64,000 nt of DNA from Gp6-AA40 sp963741135. Lineage in GTDB: Bacteria > Acidobacteriota > Vicinamibacteria > Vicinamibacterales > UBA2999. The stretch spans positions 391,735 through 455,734 of the forward strand of contig CAVUHC010000003.1 of NCBI GenBank assembly GCA_963741135.1, written 5' to 3'. The position numbers and the translations under genes are program-made. Shown one piece after another: positions 47,821 through 58,173 of the stretch (positions are counted from its first letter, which is position 1; the number at the start of each line of letters is the position of its first letter). Under the pieces are notes generated by a model that searched no databases, was not told the DNA's origin, and saw nothing but the letters and a program-made list of their open reading frames with translations.

Positions 47821-48885
47821 CTATCGCCGCGCAGCGGCGAGCTCCTTCTCGATTTGCGGCACGGCGTCGAGCACGACGTCGCCGACGATTTGAAGGCTGC
47901 GCGCGCTCACGTGATCGAGATCGTCCTGCGCCGTGTGCCACTGCGGGTAGTCGAGGTCGATGATATCGACCGACGGCACGCCGGCGGCGAGGAACGGGAG
48001 GTGATCGTCCTCGATCTGGCTGATGTCTTGCGGAATGAACGTCGTGCTGTAGCCAAGCTTCGCCGCCGACGTCCAGACGATGTCGCCGAGCCAGCGTGTG
48101 GAGTTTGCCTCGCGGCGGATGTCGAGGCTCCGATCGCCGATCATGTCGAGGAGTACGAGCGCCTTGAGCCCGGCAAGGGCGCCCGCCTGCCGCGCGGCGC
48201 GAACGTAATAGCGGCCGCCGTAGGTGTTGTCCGGGTCGCGCCACTCTGTATTGACGGCTTCTTCGCCGTCCAGGAACAGCAGCTCGATCGTGTAGTCGTT
48301 CTGCCTCGCTTTCAGCACGCGCCCCAGTTCGAGCACCGCTGCGGTTGACGAGGCGCCGTCGCTGGCGCCGACGAACCTGAACTCCCGAAAGAGCTTGGTG
48401 TCATAGTGGGTCGCCAGCGCGATCCGCTCCGGCCGTCGTCCCGGGATCGTCGCGATGACGTTGGTCATCTTGATGATGCCCAGCGGCGTCATCGCGTCGA
48501 ATGGCTGTTCGCGCGCGTCGATGCCCGCCGCTTTCAACTCCGACAGGATGTAGCGTCGGCACTCCGCGAGCGCCGCCGAGCCCGCGGGTCGCGGGCCGAT
48601 GGCGACCTGGCGGCGAAGATGTTCCCACGCGCGACCGCTGTCGAACTTTGCGGGGGCTGCGTTTTGCGCAGGCGGGTCGGGTGCGAGAGGTGCGATGGGT
48701 GCGAGAGGTGCGAGAGGTGCGAGAGGCGCAGCCGATGCGTCCGACGGTGTTGGGCGGTCGTCAGTCGCGGTTACAGAGGCGGGGGGGTTATTCGCGTCAG
48801 CGGTGCACGCGACGAGCAGCACGGCAATGGCAGCGGCACCGATGACGGCACGCAGAAGGGCATCATTCGCACCTTTCGCACCCAT
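47821..48885 (-). CDS. M28-family peptidase, glutaminyl-cyclase-like lipoprotein
   Basis: About 354 residues. A lipobox-type signal (IAVLLVAC) is followed by a low-complexity linker (APLAPLAPLAPIAPLAPDPP) encoded by repeats, then the M28 zinc fold: ATHYDT, GASDGASSTAAVLE, LDGEEAV, QIEDDHLPF and DYPQWHTAQDDLDHV. The EDDH and WHT pattern is close to bacterial glutaminyl cyclases, which form N-terminal pyroglutamate; an aminopeptidase is the alternative. ATG 48885 is preferred to GTG 48906, which begins in repeat sequence. Confidence 0.8.
   Translation of the reverse strand: MGAKGANDALLRAVIGAAAIAVLLVACTADANNPPASVTATDDRPTPSDASAAPLAPLAPLAPIAPLAPDPPAQNAAPAKFDSGRAWEHLRRQVAIGPRPAGSAALAECRRYILSELKAAGIDAREQPFDAMTPLGIIKMTNVIATIPGRRPERIALATHYDTKLFREFRFVGASDGASSTAAVLELGRVLKARQNDYTIELLFLDGEEAVNTEWRDPDNTYGGRYYVRAARQAGALAGLKALVLLDMIGDRSLDIRREANSTRWLGDIVWTSAAKLGYSTTFIPQDISQIEDDHLPFLAAGVPSVDIIDLDYPQWHTAQDDLDHVSARSLQIVGDVVLDAVPQIEKELAAARR
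48679..48727. repeat. Tandem 9-mer GGTGCGAGA, arm 1 (inside the M28 gene)
   Basis: About five copies of a 9-base GGTGCGAGA unit. They encode the APLAPLAP linker on the reverse strand. The complement lies at 48866-48919, so the segment between, which encodes the lipoprotein signal, is the loop. Confidence 0.85.
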
Positions 48886-48934
48886 CGCACCTCGCACCTC
48901 TAACACTCATCGCACCTTTTATCCGCTTATCCGC

Positions 48935-48947
<13 letters not shown>
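48866..48947. repeat. Complementary arm of the 9-mer repeat plus ATCCGCTT tandem
   Basis: TTCGCACCTTTCGCACCC and following (48866-48919) is the complement of the arm at 48679. It is followed by three ATCCGCTT octamers (48921-48947) that run up to the citrate synthase stop. Confidence 0.82.
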
Positions 48948-50221
<1,274 letters not shown>

Positions 50222-50276
50222 AGGAGTAGGGGTCGAGGCGGTTATCGGTACGTTTCTATCAATTGGGACGCTGTCG

Positions 50277-50468
50277 CTAGTGGTCCCGTTCCTGGTCATG
50301 GTCTTGTTCCTGATCGTCGGGCGATGGCACCGGCTCGCCTGGCACGCGGTACCGTCCTTCCGCCCATCGTGCCAGATCCTCGTTGCGGCACCGCTCGCTG
50401 CAGAAGGGGCGCCACCGCTGCTCCACAGGACGCTTACCGCACAGGACGCACACGCGCGCGACGCCCAT
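50277..50468 (-). CDS. yacG: DNA gyrase inhibitor YacG
   Basis: A 63-residue zinc protein. CVLCGKRP...RPFCSERCRNEDLARWAEGRYRVPG matches the YacG consensus with all four cysteines. YacG binds the GyrB C-terminal part and inhibits DNA binding by gyrase in E. coli. The last 13 residues (DDQEQDHDQERDH) are an acidic repetitive tail, a GTG-rich tandem on the DNA. It sits 55 bases upstream of gltA on the same strand. Confidence 0.85.
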   Translation of the reverse strand: MGVARVCVLCGKRPVEQRWRPFCSERCRNEDLARWAEGRYRVPGEPVPSPDDQEQDHDQERDH

Positions 50469-50570
50469 CCGGCCAATTCTAATTCAATGATTGCTGGTTG
50501 CGCGATTGGAGACGCTGGAGATTGCCGATTTGTAAGATTTGGCGAATGGATTGGCGGATTGGATTGATGG

Positions 50571-51248
50571 TCAGATTGGCGGATTCGGCGCGTGATGACG
50601 CACGTCGAGCGCTGACACCATGAAGATCACGTCCTCGGCGATGTTCGTCGCATGATCGCCGATCCGCTCGAGGTGGCGGGAGATCAGGATCAGGTCAAGT
50701 GACGGTTCGACCGTGGCCGGGTCGTCCAGCATGTAGGACAGGAGCTCGCGAAAGATCTGCGTCTTCAGGCCGTCGAGGCGGTCGTCCTCGTTGAGCACCT
50801 GGTGGGCGAGGGCCGTGTCGCGACGCACGAACGAGTCGAGCGCGTCGCGGAGCATCGACTGCGCCATGTCACCCATCTGGGGGATGTCGATCAGCTTCTT
50901 GACCGGCGGATGCGTGGCGTAGCGCTTGGCCGCCTCCGCGATGTTGACCGCGAGGTCTCCGACTCGTTCCAGGTCGGTATTGATCTTCACGGCCGCGACG
51001 ATCGCCCGCAGGTCGGTGGCCATCGGCTGGTGCAGCGCGAGCAGCTTGAAGCAGCGGTTGTCGATCTCGACGTGCAGATCATTGACCGGCTCGTCGCCAT
51101 AGAGCACCCGGTCGATCATCTCAACGTTGCGGCTCGTCAACCCGTGGACGGCGGCGCGGACGCGTTCCTCGGCCAGACCGCCCATCTCGAGCAGCCGGCC
51201 CTGGAGCATTTCGAGCTCCTCCTGGAAGTGACGTACGACTCGTTCCAC
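50571..51248 (-). CDS. phoU: Phosphate signalling regulator PhoU
   Basis: A 225-residue all-helical protein of two PhoU three-helix repeats, each with the metal motif: DLRAIVAAVKINTDLERVGDLAVNIAE (first) and EPSLDLILISRHLERIGDHATNIAEDV (second). PhoU links the Pst transporter to the PhoR/PhoB system and keeps the Pho regulon off when phosphate is ample. GTG 51248. It ends the pst operon order S-C-A-B-phoU on the reverse strand. Confidence 0.96.
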   Translation of the reverse strand: MERVVRHFQEELEMLQGRLLEMGGLAEERVRAAVHGLTSRNVEMIDRVLYGDEPVNDLHVEIDNRCFKLLALHQPMATDLRAIVAAVKINTDLERVGDLAVNIAEAAKRYATHPPVKKLIDIPQMGDMAQSMLRDALDSFVRRDTALAHQVLNEDDRLDGLKTQIFRELLSYMLDDPATVEPSLDLILISRHLERIGDHATNIAEDVIFMVSALDVRHHAPNPPI

Positions 51249-51321
51249 CTAGGTCACTCCTTAACCAACGATGACACGAAGTCGTATCCTTCGCGAATGT
51301 CGTGTTCTTCGTGGTTGCATG

Positions 51322-52179
51322 TCAACCAAATCTCCCCGTCAGGTAGTCCTCAGTCAGCTTTTCAGACGGCGCCGTGAAAATCTTTTCGGTCCGCCCGTAC
51401 TCCACGAGACGCCCAAGCCAGAAAAAAGCCGTATGGTCGGAGACGCGCGCCGCCTGTTGCATGTTGTGCGTCACGATCACGATCGTGTAGCTCTTTTTCA
51501 GACTGTAAATCAGCTCCTCGATGCGCTGCGTCGCAATCGGGTCGAGCGCCGACGCCGGCTCGTCCATCAGGAGGATGTCCGGACGAACGGCAAGCGCGCG
51601 CGCGATGCACAAGCGCTGCTGCTGCCCGCCAGACATCGCAAGCGCCGATTCGTGCAGTCGGTCCTTGACCTCGTCCCAGATCGCGGCCTGCTTCAGGCTC
51701 TCCTCCACTCGGCCCGTCAGTTCCGAGCGGCTGGACGCCATGTTGTTGATCCGCAGTCCGTACGCGACGTTCTCGAACACGCTCTTCGGGAACGGATTCG
51801 ATTTCTGAAACACCATCCCGACCTTGCGTCGCAGCGCAACGACGTCGACCCTCTGGCCGTAGACGTCCCGCCCGTCGATGCAGACGCGTCCTTCGACACG
51901 CGCGCCGGGAATGATGTCGTTCATGCGGTTGAGCGTCCGCAGGAACGTGCTCTTGCCGCACCCCGATGGCCCGATAAACGCGGTGACGACGTTCGGCTGG
52001 ATCTTGATGGAGATATCTTCCAGTGCGCGCTTCGCCCCGTAGTAGAAGGACAGATGCTCGACGTCGATCTTGAGCTGCCCCTCCTGCTGCTGCGGCGTGG
52101 AGGTTGCGGGCGGTCTGGGCACCGCAACGAGCGGCCGGTTCATCGTCTCCACGGTTTCCACCTGTCTATTGTCCACCAC
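51322..52179 (-). CDS. pstB: Phosphate ABC transporter ATP-binding protein
   Basis: A 285-residue ATPase of the phosphate importer. Walker A GPSGCGKST, signature SGGQQQR, Walker B LLMDEPASALD and the H-loop VTHNMQQAARVSDHTAFF are intact; the latter two phrases are specific to PstB. The N-terminal 35 residues are an extension; GTG 52179 overlaps the pstA stop, ATG 52143 is an alternative. Confidence 0.96.
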   Translation of the reverse strand: MVDNRQVETVETMNRPLVAVPRPPATSTPQQQEGQLKIDVEHLSFYYGAKRALEDISIKIQPNVVTAFIGPSGCGKSTFLRTLNRMNDIIPGARVEGRVCIDGRDVYGQRVDVVALRRKVGMVFQKSNPFPKSVFENVAYGLRINNMASSRSELTGRVEESLKQAAIWDEVKDRLHESALAMSGGQQQRLCIARALAVRPDILLMDEPASALDPIATQRIEELIYSLKKSYTIVIVTHNMQQAARVSDHTAFFWLGRLVEYGRTEKIFTAPSEKLTEDYLTGRFG

Positions 52180-53026
52180 GAATTCCGGCGACGCGAGCGG
52201 TCGCCAGTCGTGCCGCCACCGAGCAAATCAGCACGATTGTCACGAGCACCAGCGCACCCGCCCAGGCCTGACGGTGCCAGTCCTCGTACGGAGAAATCGC
52301 ATAACTGAACACCTGGACGGTAATCGAGGAAACCGGCTGCGTGAGCGACGTCGAGAAAAAAGGATTCCCGAACGACGTGAACAGCAGTGGCGCTGTTTCT
52401 CCGGCGACGCGGGCGAGTGCCAGCACGACCCCTGTGATGATTCCCGGCAGCGCCGCCGGAACCAGCACCGTCATCACGGCTTTCGCGCGAGTTGCCCCGA
52501 GCGCCAGCGCCCCTTCGCGCAGCGCATTCGGCACCAGGAGCAGTAACTCTTCGGTGGTCCGCGCGATCAACGGAATCATCATGATGCCGAGCGCCAGCCC
52601 GCCGGCGAGCATGCTGAAGTGCCTGAACGGCAGGACAGCCACCCCGTAGGCGAAGACGCCGATGACGATCGACGGCACGCCGTTCAGCGTGTCTGCGGCG
52701 AACCGCACCAAGGAGGCGAATCGCGTGCCCCGGTATTCGGACAGGTAGATTCCGCTCACGACGCCAATCGGCACCGCAATCGCGGCGGCAAGGCCGGTCA
52801 GCATCAGCGTTCCGACAATGGCGTTGCGCATGCCGCCGCCGGGCTCGCCGACCGGCCGCGGATCGTGGAGGAAGAAATCCAGATTGAGCGACTGGATGCC
52901 CTGGCTGACGACAAAGAACATGATGAAGGCCAGTGGCACCAACGCCAGCGCGACCGACAGCGCACAGGCGCCGACGAAGAGCGCGGACAGAATCTTCCGC
53001 GGCGCCGCAGTGCCGAGCGCATTCAT
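52166..53026 (-). CDS. pstA: Phosphate ABC transporter permease PstA
   Basis: A 286-residue inner-membrane permease with six helices and the binding-protein-dependent transport loop TTEELLLLVPNALREGALALGATRAKAVMTV (EAA motif, contacts PstB). The start overlaps the pstC stop by four bases (ATGA), and the end overlaps pstB. Forms the channel with PstC. Confidence 0.95.
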   Translation of the reverse strand: MNALGTAAPRKILSALFVGACALSVALALVPLAFIMFFVVSQGIQSLNLDFFLHDPRPVGEPGGGMRNAIVGTLMLTGLAAAIAVPIGVVSGIYLSEYRGTRFASLVRFAADTLNGVPSIVIGVFAYGVAVLPFRHFSMLAGGLALGIMMIPLIARTTEELLLLVPNALREGALALGATRAKAVMTVLVPAALPGIITGVVLALARVAGETAPLLFTSFGNPFFSTSLTQPVSSITVQVFSYAISPYEDWHRQAWAGALVLVTIVLICSVAARLATARVAGIRGGQ

Positions 53027-53940
53027 GCGGCGGCCTTCGACGGCACCTGCCGCGCCATCGTCCAGATCAGCCCGCGGGACAATCCGTTGACGAGCAGTGT
53101 GATGATGAAGAGGACCAGACCGATCTCGACGAGCGCGGACAGGTACAGCGCGTCGGTCGCTTCGGTGAACTCGTTGGCGATCACCGCCGACATCGTGTAC
53201 TGCGGAGCAAACAGCGACGACGCCACCTGCGGGTTGTTCCCAATCACCATCGTGACCGCCATTGTCTCGCCGAGTGCGCGGCCGAAGCCGAGCATGATCG
53301 CGCCGATGATGCCGGTGCGCGCGTAAAACATGGCCGCGCGGATGGCCTCGAAGCGCGTGGCGCCAAGCGCGTAGGCCGCCTCGCGCTGCGTCTCCGGCAC
53401 GGTCTTCAGGACTTCGCGCGCCACGGAGGAGGTGAACGGGACGACCATGACGGCGAGCACGAGGCCGGCGGCGAGCATGCCGACGCCAAGCGGCGGTCCG
53501 GAGAAAAGCGGAAGCGCGCGCAGCGATTCAGGCGTGGACGTTTCGAGCAGCCGGACGAACGGAACGAGCACGAAGATGCCCCACAACCCGTACACGATCG
53601 ACGGGATGGCCGCCAGCAGCTCGGTCAGAAAAATCAGCGGCGAGCGCAGGATCGGCGGGCAGAGCTCGGACACGAAGACGGCGATCCCGAGGGCCACGGG
53701 CGTGGCGATCGCCAGCGCGAGAATCGACGAATACAGCGTGCCCCAGATGAAAGGCAGCGCACCGAACTCGCCGGCGACGGGATCCCACGTGCTGGTGCGC
53801 CAGAACTCGAAGCCGAATCTCTGGATCGAGAGCCACGACTGTCTCGCCAGCTCGAACCCGATGGCAGTGACAATCAGTAGCAGCGCCGCGGCGAAGGCGC
53901 CGATGGCGAGACGAAAGCCCAGGTCGCGCGAGCGCATCAA
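53023..53940 (-). CDS. pstC: Phosphate ABC transporter permease PstC
   Basis: A 305-residue permease with six helices; FWRTSTWDPVAGEFGALPFI near residue 44 is the PstC signature and REVLKTVPETQREAAYALGATRFEAI is the EAA loop. It begins five bases after the pstS stop. Confidence 0.95.
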   Translation of the reverse strand: MMRSRDLGFRLAIGAFAAALLLIVTAIGFELARQSWLSIQRFGFEFWRTSTWDPVAGEFGALPFIWGTLYSSILALAIATPVALGIAVFVSELCPPILRSPLIFLTELLAAIPSIVYGLWGIFVLVPFVRLLETSTPESLRALPLFSGPPLGVGMLAAGLVLAVMVVPFTSSVAREVLKTVPETQREAAYALGATRFEAIRAAMFYARTGIIGAIMLGFGRALGETMAVTMVIGNNPQVASSLFAPQYTMSAVIANEFTEATDALYLSALVEIGLVLFIITLLVNGLSRGLIWTMARQVPSKAAA

Positions 53941-53945
53941 CCTGT

Positions 53946-55010
53946 CTACGAAACCTTGATTTTCTGCAGCGCGGCCTCTTCGAGTTTCACGACGCTGTCA
54001 GGCAGCGGCGCGTACCCGAGATCGGCGGCGTATTTTTCGCCGTCGGTGAGCGCCCAGCGCATGAAATCGACCATCGCCTTCGCAGCAGCTTTGTCGGTCG
54101 GATTCTCGTACAGCAGGATCCACGTGAACGACGAGACTGGATAGCTGCCGACACCTTCCGCGTTGGTGATCGAGACGCGGAAATCGGCGGGCATGTTCGC
54201 TGCGGCGGCCGCCGCGGCCTTCGTCACGGAGTCGACCGACGCTTTCACGAACTCACCAGCGGCATTTTGCACGCTCCCGAACGCGATCTTGGTCTGCAAC
54301 GCATAAATCAATTCGACGTAGCCGATTGATCCCGGCGTCTGCGATACCAGTCCGGACACACCCTCGTTGCCCTTGCCACCGACACCGACAGGCCAGTTCA
54401 CCGACGTATTCACGCCCACCGTCGTTTTGAATTCAGGGGAGACCTTGGATAGGTAGTCCACGAAGATGTAGGTGGTTCCAGAACCATCCGAGCGATGCAC
54501 GATCGTGAGGTCGGTGGCGGGCAACTTCACGCCTGGATTCAGCTTCGCAATCGCCGGGTCGTTCCACTTCTTCACCTTGCCGAGATAGATGTCCCCCAGC
54601 AGGGCCCCCGTGAACTTCAGCTCGTCTGTGATGCCGGGCACGTTGTACACGGGCACAACCGCCCCGAGCACGGTCGGCAGATGGAGAATTGGTCCCGGCG
54701 CCGACTTCAACTGCTCGTCGGTCATCGGACCGTCGGTCGCTCCGAAGAACACCGTCTGGTTGAGGAGCTGCCGTATGCCGCCGCCAGATCCGATCGACTG
54801 GTAGTTGATCCGGATGTTCGGGTGGAGCGTGTTGTACTCGGCAAACCATTTCGAATAAATCGGATACGGAAATGTGGCACCCGCGCCGTTGATTTGAATG
54901 GTCGGAGACGCGTTCTGCGTCGCTGCGGGCTGCTGGGTACCTCCGCCACAGGCCGCCAAGGCAACGGTAGCGACCATGAGGACGAGATGACGAAGCCAAG
55001 ACGTTTGCAT
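53946..55010 (-). CDS. pstS: Phosphate-binding periplasmic lipoprotein PstS
   Basis: A 354-residue binding protein. A lipobox (VALAACGGG) gives a lipid-anchored N-terminus. Phosphate ligands are in INGAGATFPYPIYSKW, YQSIGSGGG and VHRSDGSGTTYIFVDYL. The start codon lies within an 8-bp hairpin (55001-55024), and a Pho box lies about 47-63 bases upstream, so phosphate starvation control is predicted. First gene of pstSCAB-phoU. Confidence 0.95.
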   Translation of the reverse strand: MQTSWLRHLVLMVATVALAACGGGTQQPAATQNASPTIQINGAGATFPYPIYSKWFAEYNTLHPNIRINYQSIGSGGGIRQLLNQTVFFGATDGPMTDEQLKSAPGPILHLPTVLGAVVPVYNVPGITDELKFTGALLGDIYLGKVKKWNDPAIAKLNPGVKLPATDLTIVHRSDGSGTTYIFVDYLSKVSPEFKTTVGVNTSVNWPVGVGGKGNEGVSGLVSQTPGSIGYVELIYALQTKIAFGSVQNAAGEFVKASVDSVTKAAAAAAANMPADFRVSITNAEGVGSYPVSSFTWILLYENPTDKAAAKAMVDFMRWALTDGEKYAADLGYAPLPDSVVKLEEAALQKIKVS

Positions 55011-55056
55011 AGATCCGCAAACGTACCGGATCCGAATTTCGCAGCCGTTTCTGGGT

Positions 55057-55073
55057 TGTTAAATCCGTGTTAA
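55057..55073 (-). promoter_or_regulatory. Pho box upstream of pstS
   Basis: On the reverse strand, TTAACA-cggat-TTAACA: two identical hexamers with an 11-base period, the form bound by PhoB/PhoP dimers. It overlaps the last codon of the ppx gene. Confidence 0.75.
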
Positions 55074-56665
55074 CGGGATGCGGCCGCACGAGCTGCGCGT
55101 CCCGCTTTCGCACGCGCTACGGGAGGGGCGGCGGCGGCCGTCTCGATCCGGACCGGTTTGCCGACGAGCTCCTCGAATGGCTCCAGGTGACGGCTGGTTG
55201 CCCAGACCTCGAGCTCCGAGTCGCCGGACGAATGCAGGGTCAGCACGATGTCCGCCCCCCGGTCGTTCACCTCGAGACCGGAAATGGGCTGGGCATGACT
55301 GCGATCGAGGCTTTCCGCCACGCGGAGGATCGACGAAAGGATGCGCACGGTCCGCCTCAGCGGCGACGGGAGCTGCGCATATTCATCATGCGAGCGCCTC
55401 GGGGTTCCTCGTCGGTGATACCGGGCGACAAGGGCCATCACTTCGATCTCGTCGGGGTGAAACCCTCTCAGGTCGCCGTTCTTGATCAGGTAATACGAAT
55501 GCTTGTGATGGGCCGAGTAGCTGATGTGCCCGCCGAGGTCATGCATCAGCGACGCGTACTCGAGCCACTCACGCTCGCGATCGGTGAGTCCATGGACGGC
55601 GCGCGTCTGGTCGAACAAGGCCAGCGCCAGCCGAACGACCTGCTGCGCGTGCTCCGCGTAGTAGTTGCAGCGTTCCGCGAGCTCGAGCGTGCTGCGGCGA
55701 CGCACGTCCGGGATGCTGTCGATCTGCGCAATCTGCCGGCGATTTCGCCGGATGTAATCGAGCACCAGACCTTCGCGGAGGGCGAGATCGCAGAGCGTCA
55801 GTTCTTCGGCGCCGAGCCGCCGGATGATCGTGTCGAGCAGCACGGCGCCGCCGACGATCAGGTCGGCACGTCTCTGGTCCAGCCCGGGGATCGCGAGCCG
55901 GTGCTCGAGGTCGAGCGCCGCAACGTCCTTGCGAACCCGCCGGATTTGCTTGGCGGATATGTGCAGGTTGCGGAGCTCCGAGGGCGGCGCACCCCGCGCA
56001 GCCGTCGCCGCAACCGCGCCGACGCTGAGGATTGTTCCCGATGTGCCGATGACACGATCGAAACCGACCGCCACGATCTGCTCGCAGTAGCGATCGATCT
56101 CGCCAAGAATGTGCTTGACGAGCTTCCGCTCGTCGCGTTCCGAGAGCGGGTCGCTGTGTACGAATCGCTCGGTCAGGCGGATTGGGCCGATCTTGAAGCT
56201 GCGCGCGAGCTGAATCGTCGTCGCGGTACCCAGCGTGATCTCGACGCTGCCTCCGCCGATGTCGATGACAACCGCGCGGCCGCCGGCCACATCGACGCCG
56301 TACACGGCGGCCTGGTGGATCATCCGCGCTTCCTCGGCGCCCGAGATCACGCGCGGCCGGATGCCCGTGTCGCGCTCCACGCGCGCGAGGAACTCACCGC
56401 CGTTGCGCGCCTCCCGCGTCGCGCTGGTCGCCGCGGCGAGAATCTCATCCACGCGGTGCGAGTCGGCGATCCGTTTGAACTTGGACAGCGCCTGTAAGGC
56501 GGCGGTCATGGCTTCGGCCGTCAACGCGCGGCCGTCGAGGCCGCCCGCGCCGAGGCGGACCATCGCCTTTTCACGGTCTACGACCTCGAACGAGAGGTCA
56601 GGCCGTACACGGACCACGATCATGTGGACCGAGTTGGTACCGATGTCGATGGCGGCTATGCGCAT
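55070..56665 (-). CDS. ppx: Exopolyphosphatase / guanosine pentaphosphate phosphohydrolase (Ppx/GppA)
   Basis: A 531-residue protein. The ASKHA ATPase-like half opens AAIDIGTNSVHMIVV and carries VIDIGGGSVEITLG and IGTSGTILSVG; the second half is an HD-type domain (LMHDLGGHISYSAHHKHSYYLI). It degrades polyphosphate chains or pppGpp. The C-terminus has an Ala/Arg-rich tail. Directly upstream of pstS and divergent from the CHAD gene, so in a phosphate context. Confidence 0.93.
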   Translation of the reverse strand: MRIAAIDIGTNSVHMIVVRVRPDLSFEVVDREKAMVRLGAGGLDGRALTAEAMTAALQALSKFKRIADSHRVDEILAAATSATREARNGGEFLARVERDTGIRPRVISGAEEARMIHQAAVYGVDVAGGRAVVIDIGGGSVEITLGTATTIQLARSFKIGPIRLTERFVHSDPLSERDERKLVKHILGEIDRYCEQIVAVGFDRVIGTSGTILSVGAVAATAARGAPPSELRNLHISAKQIRRVRKDVAALDLEHRLAIPGLDQRRADLIVGGAVLLDTIIRRLGAEELTLCDLALREGLVLDYIRRNRRQIAQIDSIPDVRRRSTLELAERCNYYAEHAQQVVRLALALFDQTRAVHGLTDREREWLEYASLMHDLGGHISYSAHHKHSYYLIKNGDLRGFHPDEIEVMALVARYHRRGTPRRSHDEYAQLPSPLRRTVRILSSILRVAESLDRSHAQPISGLEVNDRGADIVLTLHSSGDSELEVWATSRHLEPFEELVGKPVRIETAAAAPPVARAKAGRAARAAASR

Positions 56666-56722
56666 GGAGGTTCGTCGTGACGGCGAGCTATAGTGAAGCG
56701 AACGACCTCGCCGCAGTCAATT

Positions 56723-57619
56723 ATGCGTACCCCGGCCACGGAATACCTCATCCGCCAGCGAGTCACCGCCCTCGGCCGGGCGTTGCCTGCTGCCACCAAG
56801 GGCGATGTCACCTCGCTCCACCAGGCACGCGTGGCTACGCGGCGGCTTCGGGCCGCGCTGCCGCTTGTCGCACCCGGGCGAAAGACCGAGAAGCTCGCCC
56901 GGTCGGTCCGTAAGCTGACCCAAGCCCTCGGCCCGGTCCGCGAGCTCGACGTCGCCCTCCTGATCCTCGATGAATTCGAGGACAGCGGAGAGGTACCTCG
57001 GCCGGCAATCCAGCGGCTCCGTGCCGCGATTGGAGAGGAACGCCGGCAGCTGTACGCGGAGTTGCAGCGGCTTCTCGAAGGCTTCGATCTGGGGAAGTTG
57101 CGCAAGCGTGCGGTGTCGGCGGCGCGCAAACAGGAAGCAAAAACCCACCAGCGCGTGCGCGATCCGAAGCGCGCCGCAAAGGCCCGGATCCGCGCGCGAC
57201 AGCGCGCGGAGCAGCTCGCACTCTCCATTGAAAACGCCGCGGGGCTGTACCTTCCGGATCGACTGCATGCGGTCCGGATCGCGGTGAAGAAATTGCGGTA
57301 CACGCTGGAGCTCGAACAGAGCTTCACCGCTTCTCGTGCGACCGCGCGTCTCCGCACGTTGAAGAACGCCCAGGATCTTCTCGGTCGCATGCACGACCTC
57401 GAGGTGCTGATCGCGCGGACACGCCAGATACAGAGCTCGCCTGGCGCGTCCACACTCAAAGTCTCTGCGGACCTCGATCGGCTCGTTCGGCGTCTCGAGA
57501 ACGAATGCCGTCAACTACACGGGCATTACATGGCGTCGCGCAAAGATCTGCTGTCGCTGTGCAATCGCGTGATCGCGCGCGGCGAACGCGGTGACCGTCC
57601 GCGGACGTCCGCGGCGTAG
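56723..57619 (+). CDS. CHAD-domain protein
   Basis: A 298-residue helical protein. The CHAD (conserved histidine alpha-helical) repeats show LHQARVATRRLRAALPLV and LPDRLHAVRIAVKKLRYTLE, each with the conserved His and basic residues that bind polyphosphate. CHAD proteins bind polyP granules. A GTG start at 56693 inside a TATAGT box is possible, but ATG 56723 gives a natural start. Next to ppx and sixA, which fits polyP metabolism. Confidence 0.9.
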   Translation: MRTPATEYLIRQRVTALGRALPAATKGDVTSLHQARVATRRLRAALPLVAPGRKTEKLARSVRKLTQALGPVRELDVALLILDEFEDSGEVPRPAIQRLRAAIGEERRQLYAELQRLLEGFDLGKLRKRAVSAARKQEAKTHQRVRDPKRAAKARIRARQRAEQLALSIENAAGLYLPDRLHAVRIAVKKLRYTLELEQSFTASRATARLRTLKNAQDLLGRMHDLEVLIARTRQIQSSPGASTLKVSADLDRLVRRLENECRQLHGHYMASRKDLLSLCNRVIARGERGDRPRTSAA

Positions 57620-57624
57620 CACTC

Positions 57625-58128
57625 ATGGAACCGTGTGACCTGTATCTGGTTCGCCATGCGATTGCCGCGGAACGCGGTGAGGAGTGGCCCGACGACACCA
57701 GGCGTCCGCTGACCGAAACCGGCACCACCAGGTTCAAGGAGGTCGTGAAAGGGCTCGCTTGGCTGGATGTCGAGATCGACGAGATCTTCACAAGTCCGCT
57801 CGTGCGCGCGAAGCAGACGGCGAACCTGCTGGCGCACGGCCTTGCGAACAAGGCCGCGGTAAAAACGCTCGACGCGCTCGCGCCTGGACATTCGCCTCGC
57901 GTCGTCATGAGCGAGCTCAGTCGCTGCGCGAAACGGCGACGCATTGCGCTCGTCGGCCACGAGCCAGATCTCGGCGAGCTGGCGGCACACCTGCTCGGGT
58001 CACCCCGGGCGCTGCTCTTCAAGAAGGGCGGCATCTGCCAGATCGCCGTCCAGGGCCTCACCTCGCGTCGCCCCGGCGAGCTGGTGTGGTTTCTGCCCCC
58101 GAAGGTGCTGCGTCGCCTTCCACGGTAG
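57625..58128 (+). CDS. sixA: SixA-type phosphohistidine phosphatase
   Basis: A 167-residue histidine phosphatase. YLVRHAIAA carries the RH catalytic His, SPLVRAKQTANLL the phosphate-binding Arg, and LVGHEPDLGEL the second His. SixA removes phosphate from phosphohistidine in the nitrogen PTS or other relay proteins; here it could act on polyP-linked proteins. Five bases after the CHAD gene. Confidence 0.88.
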   Translation: MEPCDLYLVRHAIAAERGEEWPDDTRRPLTETGTTRFKEVVKGLAWLDVEIDEIFTSPLVRAKQTANLLAHGLANKAAVKTLDALAPGHSPRVVMSELSRCAKRRRIALVGHEPDLGELAAHLLGSPRALLFKKGGICQIAVQGLTSRRPGELVWFLPPKVLRRLPR

Positions 58129-58173
58129 CCACGAAGACGTTTTGGCCGTCGTCTTTGTGATCTCCGTGGCTAC
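58125..58173. repeat. Short inverted repeat at the sixA/lipid kinase junction
   Basis: GTAGCCACGAAGAC (58125-58138) pairs with GTCTTTGTGATCTCCGTGGC TAC (58151-58173) except for nine extra bases in the right arm. It spans the sixA stop and the presumed start of the next gene. Confidence 0.7.

Noticed and set aside
46484..48244. A 586-residue reverse frame
   Set aside because: It crosses the lactamase-like gene, a membrane protein gene and the M28 gene antisense or out of frame; no domain is recognisable.
50488..50568. Another heptamer inverted repeat (GGATTGG-like)
   Set aside because: Some GGATTGG and GATTGGCG units are visible, but arms do not pair convincingly; may be a decayed element.
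55067..56497. A 476-residue forward frame opposite ppx
   Set aside because: Ppx/GppA on the other strand has all family motifs, and the forward frame shows none.
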